This document shows positions 47,001 through 58,404 of a stretch of DNA of 64,000 nt, one piece after another. The DNA is from Dentipellis sp. KUC8613 (Eukaryota > Basidiomycota > Agaricomycetes > Russulales > Hericiaceae), in NCBI GenBank assembly GCA_002286715.1, contig NSJX01000006.1, forward strand, positions 558,001-622,000. The letters run 5' to 3'. The notes beneath the pieces are model-generated. The model saw nothing but the letters and a program-made list of their open reading frames with translations, was not told where the DNA came from and searched no databases. A program made the translations under genes and the position numbers. Numbering within the stretch: the stretch's first letter is position 1; each line of letters opens with the position of its first letter.

Positions 47001-47783
47001 ATGTCGACATCTCAGAACGCACTTGCCCAGAAATTCGCCGCCCTCCACAACCCTCATGACACACTCATCCTCGCCAATGCCTTCGACGGCGGCAGCGCGC
47101 ACGCCGTCGCGTCGAACCCTCGCACCAAGGCCATAGCCTCCGCGAGCTACGCCGTTGCTGTGGCCGGCGGATACACCGACGATGGACTCACGCTCGCGCA
47201 AAACATAGCCGGCGTACGCGCGATTGTCGCCGCCGGCGTCAGCGTAGGCAAGCCGGTCACGGTGGACCTACAAGATGGGTACGGCGAGCAGCTGGCCGAT
47301 GCAATTGCACAGGTCATCGCGTTGGGCGCTGTCGGGTGCAACCTCGAGGACTTCGACCGCGGACAGGGCAAATTGTGGAGTGTGGAGGATGCCGCCGCGA
47401 GGATTAGGAAGGCTAAGCGCGTCGCGGCTGAGCTTGGGGTGCCCGACTTCGTAGTCAACGCGCGCACAGATGTGTTGGCTGAGAAGGACGCGACGATCGC
47501 GGACGCCGTGCAGCGCGGCAAGGCCTATTTGGCTGCGGGCGCGACGACCGTGTTCGTATGGGGCGGGCTTGGTGGACGCGGCGTGTCGAGGGAAGAGGTG
47601 GGGATTCTCGTCAAGGAGCTGGGCGGGATGGTGAATGTGAGCATGAGGCTCGCGCCGGGATATCTTACCGCGCAGGAGTTGAGCAAGATCGGAGTGGCGA
47701 GGATTAGCGTGGGGCCTGGTTTGTACCGTGTCGCCATTGAAGGGTTCGCGAAGGCTGTAGATGGAGTATACGGGAGCACTTGA
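47001..47783 (+). CDS. Isocitrate lyase/PEP mutase superfamily enzyme
   Basis: A single open frame of 260 residues with no intron. The superfamily uses a beta-barrel with a Mg2+ site to make or break C-C or C-P bonds next to a carboxylate. The visible family marks are FAALHNPHDTLILANAFDGG at the start, SYAVAVAGGYTDDG, the metal-binding DLQDGYGE, GCNLEDFD, and VNARTDVL. The cysteine-containing KKCGH signature of true isocitrate lyase is missing and the protein is too short for it. It resembles the small carboxyvinyl-carboxyphosphonate mutase-like enzymes found in bacteria and many fungi; the exact substrate is open. The start ATG is at 47001, well spaced after a TATA-like element. It is one of few intronless genes in the window. 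Convergent with the CPD1-like gene 88 bp away. Confidence 0.9.
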   Translation: MSTSQNALAQKFAALHNPHDTLILANAFDGGSAHAVASNPRTKAIASASYAVAVAGGYTDDGLTLAQNIAGVRAIVAAGVSVGKPVTVDLQDGYGEQLADAIAQVIALGAVGCNLEDFDRGQGKLWSVEDAAARIRKAKRVAAELGVPDFVVNARTDVLAEKDATIADAVQRGKAYLAAGATTVFVWGGLGGRGVSREEVGILVKELGGMVNVSMRLAPGYLTAQELSKIGVARISVGPGLYRVAIEGFAKAVDGVYGST

Positions 47784-47871
47784 TTAACGCTGTACTGACA
47801 CATTGGAAGTAATATCGTTCAATACATCCCAACTCGTTACACGGTAAATTACAGAAATATACAAATACCTC

Positions 47872-48553
47872 TCAGTGCTTCTTCGTGGCGAGCATGATCT
47901 TGTCTAGCACCTCCCACTCTTCAACCGGCCCCTCGCACTTCACGATCCAAATCTCGCTCCCTACAAACCCACTCAGCTTCGTCCCCGCGACCTGCGGATC
48001 CACGTTCGGATCCCCAGCAACACAATCCAGCGCCACGCCGCCCTGCTCATCATCCAGAACCACACCCCGACTCACAAGGTCTGCCAATGCGCGCTCACGC
48101 TCATCGAACGCCTGCTCGTCCTTGTCATCGATGTAGTACAGCGACATGTGCGGAAAGAGCGGCGTGCGCGGCTCCACGCCGAGCGCCTCGTGCACGGCCC
48201 CGTGCAGCGTCGCAAGGTCGGTCGACGGCTGAATCGCGACGTACACAGAGCGGAAGTAGTGGTTCCCCGCTGCGACGGCCGCGAAGCGCACGGGGAGCAC
48301 CGAGTGCGAGATCGGGATTGCCTCGCGCAACGCGAGGACATCGATGGATGCGGGCACGGAGGCGAGCGTAATGTGGGGGTAGAAGGTGGGGTAAGAGGTG
48401 GAATCTGGTGAGGGCTTGGGCCGGTGCTGGGCCATCAGGTGGGACAGTTGAACCGCTTCTTCCCCGTGGGGGACCAGCCAGAGGGAGATGCCTGCCCGAA
48501 CCACAGGAGGGGTCAGCTACTCTCACAGGGTCGAGGAATCGGAGCGCACCCAT
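47872..48553 (-). CDS. CPD1: 2',3'-cyclic-nucleotide 3'-phosphodiesterase (CPD1-like)
   Basis: Two exons (48553-48550 and 48491-47872) give 207 residues. The first exon is only ATGG; splicing at donor GTGCGC gives MGISLWLVPHGEE, the usual start of this family. Enzymes of the 2H phosphoesterase group hydrolyse cyclic phosphates, in yeast ADP-ribose 1'',2''-cyclic phosphate made during tRNA splicing. The two H-x-T/S motifs are HITLAS (about residue 45) and HMSLYY (about residue 120), spaced as in the family. Alternative: reading the upstream ATG straight on gives a nine-residue exon out of frame with the rest, so the 4-nt exon is preferred. Convergent with the PEP-mutase-like gene. Confidence 0.85.
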
Positions 48554-48924
48554 GGTAGAGATTAGGTGTATTCTTGTGATAAATCAAATAGAAGGTAGGT
48601 CTGCTCAGTGCTGCCTCGTTCAACACTCCTATAAGCCCACAGACGAGAGCGATTAGTACGGTTGGAGTAGCCACTGGCGAATTCACTTACAGATCGGCGT
48701 TAATGATTGTCTGATTGCTCCCTGCCGTGCTCAGCCATCGACTTTATAGCAAGATCGCGACGTACCAGTGCGGTCGAGACAGGCTATCGCAGGTGGAGAC
48801 CAGACTTGCAGCGCTCGGTGTCGTTCTACGTCACCTTCCTAATTTGTGTCGAACAGACTCAAGCCTCCCACACCTTTGAGAAAACGGCACTCGGGATGCA
48901 AAGCCCCGAGTGAAAATCTTACTC
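48554..48924. other. Upstream region of the CPD1-like gene
   Basis: 371 bp with no supported gene; the CPD1-like promoter lies here. Confidence 0.45.
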
Positions 48925-49575
48925 CATTTCATAAATAGCATCCTTGAGCTATTTGGCCATATAGATTGAGCAGGAGATACAGGAGTTCATAAAGATACAC
49001 AAGAGGCAGCAGAATGGAGCAGAGGACCTATTGACCAGTCACGTAGCTTTTAGCCCTCCTTCATTCCGACGCGAGATGTAATTCAAATCGGAAACGGGAT
49101 CCAAGGGACCGTGCACAGAGACATGCTTGACACCACCTCAGCATCATCGGCGGCCTGGGATGAGCGTGTCTTCGGACTGACCCAGGCCACCAAGCTCTCA
49201 CCCATACCCACGCCGTCGCCGGCATTACTCTCGACATCTGCCTCCGAGCCTGTGTCGGGCACGTCATGGCGTTCCTACTCCTACTCCGAGCCCGCCGGGG
49301 TCTCTTCCGAGTTCCTTTGTCCACGGCTAGACGATCGATGTAGGGCTTCGCCGCCAGGGCTGGGACGGGCATCGTGTATAACGGCGACCAAGGAGCCAAA
49401 TGCAGAGCGCAGAGCAATTGGAAGAGTGGGATCATGTACGGGGCGTTGAAGATAATTTCGAGAGCGAACTGAGTGAGCGAGCTGACACAACACGCGAAGT
49501 CACTGACACGTGTCCTGGTTGGTTCGAACATCACGCTGAACGTTGACAAGCTCGGCACTGGCATACACTGGTAAG
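48925..49575 (-). pseudogene. Decayed copy of the last exon and 3' flank of the DUF1776 gene
   Basis: This segment parallels 53929-54592, including a shared ATTTCATAAATAGCATCCTTGA word, GATTGAGCAGGAGATACAGGA, CCCTCCTTCATTCCGA, and a block around 49205-49290 that matches the exon 4 coding region of the intact gene (54190-54542). On the minus strand the copied exon reads in frame to KPY, is then shifted, and in the other frame meets a stop after EETPAGSE. The resemblance continues into the intact gene's intron 3 (TCACGCT...CAAGC). Exons 1-3 are absent. It is therefore a broken paralogous fragment, in the same orientation as the intact copy, 5 kb away. Confidence 0.75.
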
Positions 49576-49871
49576 TACTTAGCAAGGTTATAAGTTGACA
49601 TGCATCGTTATGCTCTCATATCAGTATTTAGAACATCGCCATCCGATACGGACATCGGATGCGAGGCCTCCATATGCTCTGGCAATAAATCTGTGCGTTT
49701 CTCTGTCGAATTTCCAGACGGATCCTCACTATCGCGACGACGCCGGGAATGCTGGGTCTCAAAACCAGGAGAGTCGGGCCAATCTTCTAGTCCGATTCGC
49801 TCAGATACTGCTTCGAACCTTGGAAGGTACGGGCCACGAATCAGCCTGCCAACGTCGGTGACGTAGACGAG
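49576..49871. other. Region before the FunK1 start; possible upstream exon
   Basis: The plus strand is open from 49600 in two frames. One of them can be spliced (GTACGG near 49831 to GTAG near 49863) to give a short N-terminal extension joined to EMVFEELK. Two candidate frames compete and neither has clear support. Confidence 0.3.
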
Positions 49872-52800
49872 ATGGTATTTGAAGAGCTCAAAGACCATAC
49901 GTCTGTTGTCGACACTGACAAATTTTTCGACCATCTTCTCCCTGTGGCTGCTGAGGCCGTCGATGTTGTTCTCGACACGCTCAGGAGCAATGGATCCTAC
50001 GTCGATGGCCGATGGACAGGTTTTCCGGCGGCGACGGTGAACTTGGAAAGGGAGCTTTATGGTCCGTTCGTGAAGCAAGCAACAGCCATAATCGATTTAT
50101 GCATCCCTACTCACAAATTCCATACACTGCGTTGGCTCCAGCGGCCCGATAGCGCGCCCATATCGCTTGATAAACTCACCCCGGCCAGCCGCCCAGACGT
50201 CATGGCCCTTCTCAATTACCATGACGCGGATGGCAAGATCGAGACGCAGCTCAGGCAGGAAATCTCGGGTTACGAACAAGAGACACGGGCATTGAAGGCA
50301 GGACACACTTCGGGCCTGCCAGACTCGACCAGCAAAAAGGATTTGAAACAGAAGCATGCGCAAGCGGTATATCTCTTCATTGTTGTTTTATCACCGAATC
50401 TAACATCAATTTCTGTTTCCGTTCAGCTGAAATCGCTGAAGGAGCTCCTCAAGACGCAGTGGCTTCGCGTACATCTACCCGTCGAGTTCAAGAAAAGCTC
50501 TGTCGGGAAAGATGTGATCGACGGCACCAAGCAGTTGTGCAGATACATGCGACACGTTCTTCGAGAACAGCTCGACCGTCGCTTTGCTCTCGGGCTTCTC
50601 TTCTGTAAAAATTCGCTTTCCATCTGGCTATGCCACCACTCTGGCCTTGTAGGGACGAAGACTCCTTTCAACATTCATACCGTGTGTCTTATTGTCTCTC
50701 ATCAGTTTCTTCACGATTTTCTAAATTTCTACCTTAAATTTCGAAGGAACCCAGAAAGTTCGTTCAAGTCATCATGGCTCTTGCATGCCTCGTTCCCGCA
50801 CGGCTGGGTTGGGATCGGACTATGAAGATCTATCGCATGCACACCGGAGAGTCATTTTACACGACCGACGCGGAAGTTAAGGTGGAGGACTTCTCCGACA
50901 GCCTCTACGGCACAACATGGTTGATCACGGTACCCGACAAAGACGGTATGGCGGGGGGCGAATCATACGTAACAGTGCATGCCTTGAGCACTGTACGAGC
51001 TTCGGTCATGTGTGGGCGAGCGACAGTGGTTTGGGTTGTCATGAATCTCAAAACCCGCGAGGTAAGCGTTCACAGTGCAATTGTACAGCTCGAATGCGCT
51101 AATCTACCTGCCCCAGCGCTTCGGCTTGAAACAAACCTGGCGTCCGCAAACTTCCTTTCGCGAAAAAGATATCTGTGATGTCCTTCTACACCCAGACAAC
51201 AATAATTTGCACGTCTGTGAGATCGTTCGCTCTGTCGATATTGGCTGTCAATTCCCCGACCCTAGTCACCCTGACTGGGTAGTTGAAGATACTGAGCATT
51301 CTATTACTCGTGGTCTCGAAGTGGAGGCATCCTTTGTCCTTGAAGAAGCCCCCTCGACCACGCCTACAGAACCTTCAAAGGCAGAAAAGCGCAAGCAGCC
51401 CGATCAAGAGCCCCCTCAGGTGGACGAAGAGGCCATCTCAAAAGAGCAAGGGCTTTTCGTCGTTTCAACTACTTCAGAGGCATACGAATTTGCAGTCCGA
51501 AAGGCGACAAAACTTCCACCTACGAACCGCATCCTCACTCGTACATTAATGAAAACGTACGGGTGGCCTATCAAGTTCTTCAAAGACATTCCAGAACTCG
51601 TGCGTACGATACGCGATGCCCTCCAGGGTGGGTTCGTCATCTACGGTGTAATATGGACGAATTACTGATGACGTGCTTCGCAATTGTATCGAACATAGGG
51701 CACCAAAATCTCTGGCTTCGCAACATCTTGCACCGGGATGTCAGCACTGGGAATTTACTCATCTGTCCCAAAGGCTCAGATATCGAGGACACGTCTGGCT
51801 GCCTCATTGATCTTGACTATGCAAAGCGGGCGGACAAGCGCGTCGCGTATTCACAAGGACTGCAAGCAGTCAAACCTTCCCTCGTCGACGCACTCTGTAT
51901 CATGGTTCAGAATGACTGGGAGAAGTGGCAAATAACCCTGCAGCCATCGGCTGCTGAGACCTTGATCTCTCGCTACCACGGAAATACAGGAGATGCACAG
52001 GAATACCTCAAACGTGTGCTGCGCATCTGGTATCTGCCGATGGGCTCCAATGGTCGTCAGGTATGCAGTAATATACAATCCGTTTAGCCATGACGGAGGC
52101 TTAGTTTACTTGCAGCTCTCGACCGCTGACATCTTCACAGAGAACGTCCCGAAACCTTCTGAATATGAATCGCGGTGTGGCCACTCAGTAGGTGTGCTCA
52201 ATAATTGGTGGCCGGTGGTTATCTCATGTGCTGTGTCTAGGATGGTTCTGTCCCGTCTTGGGAAGACCATGATCCACAGCCCGGGAAGCGTACGGTATGT
52301 GTAATTTGCGACGATAGCTATTCAGCTACTGACTATCCCCCAGGGCACAATGACATTTATGAGCTACGAAATATTGAGCAACCGACATTACCCTGACACT
52401 CGATCATTGAGGGTGGACGCAGATGAGCACACACATAGCGCTATCCATGACGTCGAATCATTTTTTTGGGTTCTCGTGTATCTCTGTGTTTCGCGCAAGG
52501 GCCCTGGGGGAGCCCGCCGTGACGAATTGGTCCACCCCGAGGGCATGCAGGATGCGGACACGCGAGCAGTGCATAGCGTGGTCCATTGCTTGTTCGACTC
52601 AGACGACGAGTCCACCTTGGCGATGTGCAAGCTAACGTTGTTCGAGTGCCCCGAAGACTTCGACATTTACATTTTCCCTCGCTTTCATCCCTACTTCGAA
52701 GTGCTCAAGCCATTGGTGTCCACATGGTGGAAGGTCCTCCGTCTGTCCTACTTCTCCTATGACGCCATCACACAAATGTCCATTCACCAACGCATACTGG

Positions 52801-53123
52801 ACATCCTCAACAATTTCCTCGAGTCATTCGTGCCCGAGGCCCCGAGTGCGGAAGTAGCAGAAGCGACAGAAAAGGAGCTCGAACGGCGCAGGAAGGATCT
52901 TGATCAATACGTCCTCCCACAAGGCCTCAACACCAGGACCCCGCCTCGGGAGGAACACACTCTGCCTGTGAGCGGCGATGGCACGTCGAAGGAGTACTAC
53001 GCCGATTCTCCCGAGAAGGCAATCCCAGGGCCGGCCTCGTACAAAGAGCAGCCGCCATCTCCGAGTCCGCCACAGAAGAAGCGGAAGGGGCCATCGACAA
53101 GCTCGCGTTCCCTACATGGATAG
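49872..53123 (+). CDS. FunK1-type protein kinase
   Basis: Eight exons (49872-50366, 50427-50681, 50747-51061, 51117-51627, 51699-52060, 52116-52187, 52241-52294, 52344-53123) join to 947 residues. FunK1 kinases are a large, fast-evolving family of mushroom-forming fungi, with unknown targets. Typical parts: helical N-terminal region, a segment RRFALGLLFCKNSLSIWLCH, ARLGWDRTMK, a strand-3-like FGLKQTW holding the probable ATP-binding lysine, then ILHRDVSTGNLLI (catalytic HRD with N five residues on), LIDLDYAK in the place of DFG, GTMTFMSYEIL, and HSAIHDVESFFWVLVY. The tail is Pro/Ser-rich with KKRKGP, a possible nuclear localisation signal. The start at 49872 may miss an upstream exon. It is bracketed by two copies of the DUF1776 3' region. 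Confidence 0.88.
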
Positions 53124-53327
53124 TTCATTAAGTTCATCGCTCTAGGCTCGATGCTCGTCTCAACATTTCTGGGTGCTGCAATCCTGACTCCCCCATCGCT
53201 TCAAGTACGCCATTGCTTCAAGGTCCATGTCTTCTCGTATTGTTGTCTAAGCTCGCTCTGCTACCATGCTGTCATCACGGATTTGTACGTTCTACTATAC
53301 CACACCCAAAAGAGGAGAGGACACTTC

Positions 53328-53513
53328 ATCTGTAAAGTCGCCCAATTGCAAATACGGTGGGCGACCTTTTCGCTCGCTGGACGGCCTGCCATTGGACGAG
53401 AAAGTGCCAAGCTGCCTGAAAAGGCGGGTAATATGCGATCGAAAAGGGCTCAGTATGCGCTGCTATGCGTTGCGCATACTCACGCATAGCAAAACAAATC
53501 TGCAGATGTTTGT
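53328..53513 (+). repeat. Dispersed repeat, copy 2, with a 3' palindrome
   Basis: Matches 8140-8320 in the same orientation. It ends in AGTATGCGC...GCGCATACT, overlapping GCTATGCGT...ACGCATAGC, and then AAAAC. The stems are perfect 9-bp pairs but differ in sequence from copy 1. Confidence 0.75.
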
Positions 53514-53928
53514 CTGGTTCAATAACGTCCGCTAGAAGAACAAAATGCTAGAGTTGATACACATGACCTCTAGATGTCACCTGCTCACGATCGTTATACA
53601 TATCCGATTTCTCTTTTGTCTACTTTGAAGACGCGTATACGCATATGGCATGCGGTACCATGCAACTCACGGGCGTCCACGAGGTTACTAGTACTGTGCT
53701 GCAGACCGCGACGCGCGCCGCATCGACTCAGCGCTTCCTCGAGGTTAGCGACGCCGGCTTTGAGACAATGTTGAAATTAGTCGATATCATAAATCGTGAT
53801 CCCCATTTCCTCGGCAGGCTCACTAGGATCTCCGAGAAGGTGGTCGTTGTCCATGACGGTTATAGTCAGGGTCGAGCTCCAGGCCATGTCAAAATCACTA
53901 GCACGGTAACACAAAGCCCCTTACTCGA
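53514..53928. other. Interval between the dispersed repeat and the DUF1776 3' flank
   Basis: 415 bp; a short plus-strand frame (53645-53971) has no domain. Nothing else is seen. Confidence 0.4.
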
Positions 53929-54592
53929 TTTCATAAATAGCATCCTTGATTTATTTGACTATACAGATTGAGCAGGAGATACAGGACTTTATGATACTTA
54001 ACAGTACACCGCTTTGATCAAGCAAAGAAATACACAAAAAGGCAGTAGAATTGAGCAGAGGACGACCGACCAGCCACACTTGTAACCCTCCTTCATTCCG
54101 ATGCGATGCGCCGTCCAAATTGAGTGACAAAGAAAAATCAAGGGACCGTGCACAGAGATAAGCTTGTACGCTTGACACCGCCTACTTACTTACGCATCGC
54201 CAGCCTGGGACGAGCGCGTCTTCAGGCTGACCCAGCTCTCTCCCATACTCACGCCGTCGCCGGCATTGCTCTCGACGTCTGCCTCCGAGCCCGTCTCGGA
54301 CACGTCATGGCGTTCCTGTTCCTGCTCCGAGCCCGCCGAGGCCTCTTCCTCTGCCTGCGGCTGGACGGTGTAGGGCTTCGCTGCAGGGACTGGAGCGGGC
54401 GCCGCGTGGGACGGCGGGGACGGGGCGAGAGAATCAGGGGTAGGGTGCAGGGCGCTCTGGAGAGAGAAGAGACGGTGCGGGATGCTGAGGATCGTGTCGA
54501 GGATGACAGTGGGAAGGCACGACGCCAGAGCATAAGTCGATGCTGCAAATCACGGATATCAGTACCCAACGTCACGCTCGAAAGGCCAAGCA
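53929..54592. repeat. Right copy of the duplicated DUF1776 3' segment
   Basis: This segment is the intact counterpart of 48925-49575 and contains exon 4, part of intron 3, and the 3' flank of the DUF1776 gene. Confidence 0.75.
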
Positions 54593-56055
54593 AAATTACA
54601 TACCACCCGTACCAACGGCATACCTATCCCCACAAACCCAGCTGCGCACCGGGCCCAGCGCGATCCTCGCGCCAAACGCACTCCAGCTCTGCACACGCCC
54701 GTACACGACCGCCTCCGCCACATCGCCGACGAACTCGCGCACATCGGCCGGGCGGCGCTGCACGGGGCTCTCCAGCAGCACCGCGCCGTACGCGCGGCCG
54801 TACGCCGCGCGCTCCGAGGGCGTCCACGCGCCCGTCGGGTCGTACTCGCGCGCGCCGGTGATCAGCCGGCGGCGGCGGTGCGGCAGCGGCACGGCGACGG
54901 CGCCGACGTCGAGCACGACGACGCGCACGTCGCGCATCGCGTCGGTCATGCCGAGCTCGCGCCGCAGGATCTCGATGCCGCGCAGCGTGGCGGCGGCGCT
55001 CATGGCCTGCGCGCCCGCGAAGGGCAGCCCGACGCACGTGTCTGCGGCGGGGAGGCATATGACAATGCTGCGCGGCGAGGCGTCGCGCGCGCGTGCGGAG
55101 GCGGGCGCGGTGCGCAGGAGCGGGAGGAGCTGCTGGAGGACGTGCAGGGGCGTGGTGTGCGTCGCGGTGAGGTGGTCGAGGTAGGTGCTGCTGAGGTCGA
55201 GATGCTCGAGGGGTGCGGGGGTTGGAGGAGCAGTGGCCGTGGGAAGTGAGAGCAGGGAGATGAGCGAGTGGATGTAGGGGTGCGTGGAGGGCGTGGCATG
55301 AGGGTCACCGGAGGCGTTGATGGGGAAGCGGCGGGAGAGGGATGACATGAGCGAGCGGAGGAAGATGGGGATGGTCGCCGGCTGCAACAAATGTCAGTCT
55401 CTGTCTGCAGGTGCTATGTGATGCATACGTACTTCGGAGGGGTCAAGGACGAGAGCGCGCACATAGCCTGAGCACTTCTGCTCGAGCTCATCCGCAGCCT
55501 CTGGCGTCGCGACGCTTGCGATTACGATGAATCCCTTGTTCTCGAGATCGAGAATGAGTGGTAGAGCGAGGGGGTTGTCACCTCCCAAAAGAACTGCAAT
55601 GCACGTTCCATTATCGTCCCACAGGAGTAATCTGGCAAGGGATAGGGAGTGTGATGCATACCTACGACCTTCCGCCGCTCACTACTATTCTGCGTCTTCC
55701 TGACTCTCCTTCGAGACTTGAGCCGCACCCCGCTATACCCGACAAGCAAGCCCACGCCCACCACACCGATGCCGAGACCGGCGACCTTCCACGGATGCGC
55801 ACCGGCCCACTCGACGCCCCTTTCCCATGTGGACAACGGCGGGGGCGGCGGTGGGGGCGGCGGCGGAACCTCATACTCTCCCAAGCTGGGCAGATGAAGC
55901 TCGGGCAGCGCAGGGCCAAAGCGGGAGACGTCGACCCAGAGGCGGTGGATGGCCTCCTGGATCATGGGCATCTCGCCCGCGACGGCGTGGATGGAGGTCT
56001 GGACGCGCTCCTCGACATACTCGATGTACTCCTGGATGTTGTCTGTGAACGGCAT
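54190..56055 (-). CDS. DUF1776 family protein (short-chain-dehydrogenase-like, yeast YNL181W-type)
   Basis: Four exons (56055-55662, 55593-55433, 55381-54604, 54542-54190) give 561 residues. The N-terminus has helical VEERVQTSIHAVAGEMP, a run of ten prolines, and one membrane segment (about residues 92-113, KVAGLGIGVVGVGLLVGY). Across the first intron the chain forms a Rossmann-like start, VVLLGGDNPLALPLIL, with FIVIASVATPEAADELEQ and later VICLPAADTCVGLPFAG and LVITGAREYDPTGAW-like segments. This order matches DUF1776, a fungal family related to hydroxysteroid dehydrogenases and presumed to sit in an intracellular membrane. No classical YxxxK pair can be assigned with confidence, so catalysis is open. 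The C-terminal tail is Glu/Ser-rich and ends in SWVSLKTRSSQAGDA. Its 3' part is duplicated at 48925-49575. Confidence 0.85.
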
Positions 56056-56306
56056 GGTGCCGGGTGGGTGCGCGATGGCGCTAGATGCTGGAGGAGGAGA
56101 TTTGGTCGCTGGATGGGAGGAGACTCGGGCGCTGTGCAGACTCAGCGCTTGCTGGCCCCTTTCATGTGATCGGACGCGTCATGCTCACGGCAAACGCGCG
56201 TCGCGTTACTGGCTGGTACAAGTACAGTTGTGAATGAAGGTTACAGTAAGCTGCTCAACAGAAGGTCGTAATGTACGTGTATGTATGAATCTTTCGTAGC
56301 TGGTAT

Positions 56307-58172
56307 CTAGTTGTTGTCGAAACACTTTTCAAAATCGCCTTGCCCATTCTCTCTTGCATACATCTGACTCTCCACGAATTTCTCCAATGTGCACATCCCG
56401 TGGACCCCATCGCAAAACTCCAGCGGCATCACTGCATCGTTGACGATGACCCTCACAAACGGACCTCCCTCGCCCTTCCTCTCGCCGTCTCCAAAGTCGC
56501 ACTGAACGCGCTCTACCACCATGCGCGCGCTGAAGGGCACAATCCGCGAGAGAATGTACGTACGCAGCGGATTGCGGACACGGGGGTTCAGCATGGCTCC
56601 AGGCAGAAGATGTTGCTGAAAGAGGCCTATGGTCGAATAGATGGCATTCATTTCGTTGTCGTGCGAGAAGTCGGCATAGAACGTGCGATTGAGGGGGAAC
56701 GTGAAGGGGGAGGAGTCCAGCGTGCGATTCGTCTGCGTGTGATCGTGCACAGGCTTCCCCGTGAGACGCGCCAGCAACTCATTTACATAGCCGACGCCTT
56801 GCACGCGCCCGAGGTATGCACCGTGTCTGCGTTGTCAGTGATTCAGCAAATATTCACAACGGAGGTGATATTGACACCCCTACCCCATGCCATAGAATTT
56901 ATCCAAATCATTGCGGTATTCGTAGCCGTCGAACTCGTCTTCGGTGAACAGGGAGCAAAACGGGCTGGGTCTCTGTTCTACGATAGTGTGGAACGGGCAC
57001 ATCGACATGAGGCTCAGCGTATCGTCATCCGTGAGGTTTGCGCCCGGTGCGGCCTTGTTCAGTCGTGCAGTAATGGGTGGGGCAAAGATGGACAGCCATT
57101 CATCGCTCTGCTTGCTGCCGTCGCCCGCATTCGGGCACATGCCAGCGTCAAGCGTGTTGTTTCCCTTCAAAGACATTCATGAGATGCGATCGAATCCCGG
57201 AAGCGACAATTACGTACCTCTTCGGACAAGATAACAGTGACGGAAGGCTGAACCTTCTCGTGGCTCGCGTGCGCGAAGCCTACAGCTGCGCGTTAGAACT
57301 GCCGCGCGTCAGCACATGGTTTTGAGGTCGCACCTGCAGTCCAGTTTGTCGCGGTGTCAACGACACGTTGACCACTCGATGACCTGACAAAGGGAAATTC
57401 ATGCTTCCCCACTAGGTGAGAATACCTGTTGTAATCGACAAACGCAGAGTCATACGACCTTTTTATGGTCGAAAGTCAGAGGTGGTTGAGGGAATACATG
57501 CAAGACATACTGTGCAGCGCCGAAGGGGATGAGATCTTCCTCTCCCATGTCATAGACAAAGTCGTTCAAGAATTCGAGTTCATCCGCCTTGTACTTCTCG
57601 ACCACGAGCAGCTTCTCGACTGCGGCCCTGAACTCTTTGCCAGAGCTCGCGGTGGGAAAGCGGGCTCCATGGCGTTGAATCTGCAGCGGCGCAGTTAAGC
57701 ACTTGACTCCAAACATTACCTCGATCGACTCACCAGATTGACCTGCGCAAACACACGAATGAACTTCCTTGGCTGTGGTGAATTGAGAGCAGCGCACCTG
57801 TGTCACCGAACATCCAGAAGGCGGCGGGGTGTACGCTTCTGCGGGCATCCAGGGCGCATACTGCGCCCATCTCTTCATGAAGCTGTCCGGCAAGCCCAAG
57901 TCGGGTGTCTTTGTCTTCCACAAGTTCGCGTGAACCCGCAGACTGCGATAGACACCCAAGCCGGCCGACCTGCACATGCACACGAGGACGGCGAGGATGC
58001 CTAGAAATGCAAGTAGAGAAGCAGCCGCGAACTTACTGCGCCTGGCGGTACGACTGATATGGGTGCACCGGGCGCAGTCGTGTTCGGATTGTCTGCATTG
58101 TGGGGAAGCGACACGCCCACAGGTGCAAGATCCCTGCTGGCTTGGGATCAATAGGCTCTTCTCTATGTCCAT
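56307..58172 (-). CDS. Histidine acid phosphatase (phytase-like), N-terminal membrane anchor
   Basis: Seven exons (58172-57798, 57742-57734, 57680-57511, 57458-57334, 57279-57218, 57164-56884, 56826-56307) give 513 residues. The family hydrolyses phosphomonoesters such as phytate with a phosphohistidine intermediate. The catalytic RHGARFPT is formed by joining the 9-nt second exon (encoding VNL) to exon 3, giving VTQVNLIQRHGARFPT; the proton donor motif is SHDNEM in the last exon. The N-terminus is not a cleavable signal but a Cys-rich cytosolic stretch followed by one membrane segment (about residues 48-67, FAAASLLAFLGILAVLVCMC), so the catalytic part is predicted on the luminal or outer side. 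Several NxT/S sites (NRT, NWT) fit glycosylation. Many extracellular cysteines could form disulfides. Confidence 0.87.
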
Positions 58173-58404
58173 GCTTCGCGATGGGACGGGGCCCCTGGAC
58201 GCTGGGGTGGGAAGGGTCGTAGGAAGGAGGATAGATAGGTGGGCTCCATGGCGGGCGTCACATTGATATAGCTATAGAAGATGCGCACAGAAGCCGCACT
58301 GGGAAGCCTCAGCCTGCGCGTTGGTGTCCATGACGCACGTTCTTCGGTGGCTGTGTTGTATACGCGCCCCACGTGAGCGTCCCGCCCTGCCACAAGTGGC
58401 TACT

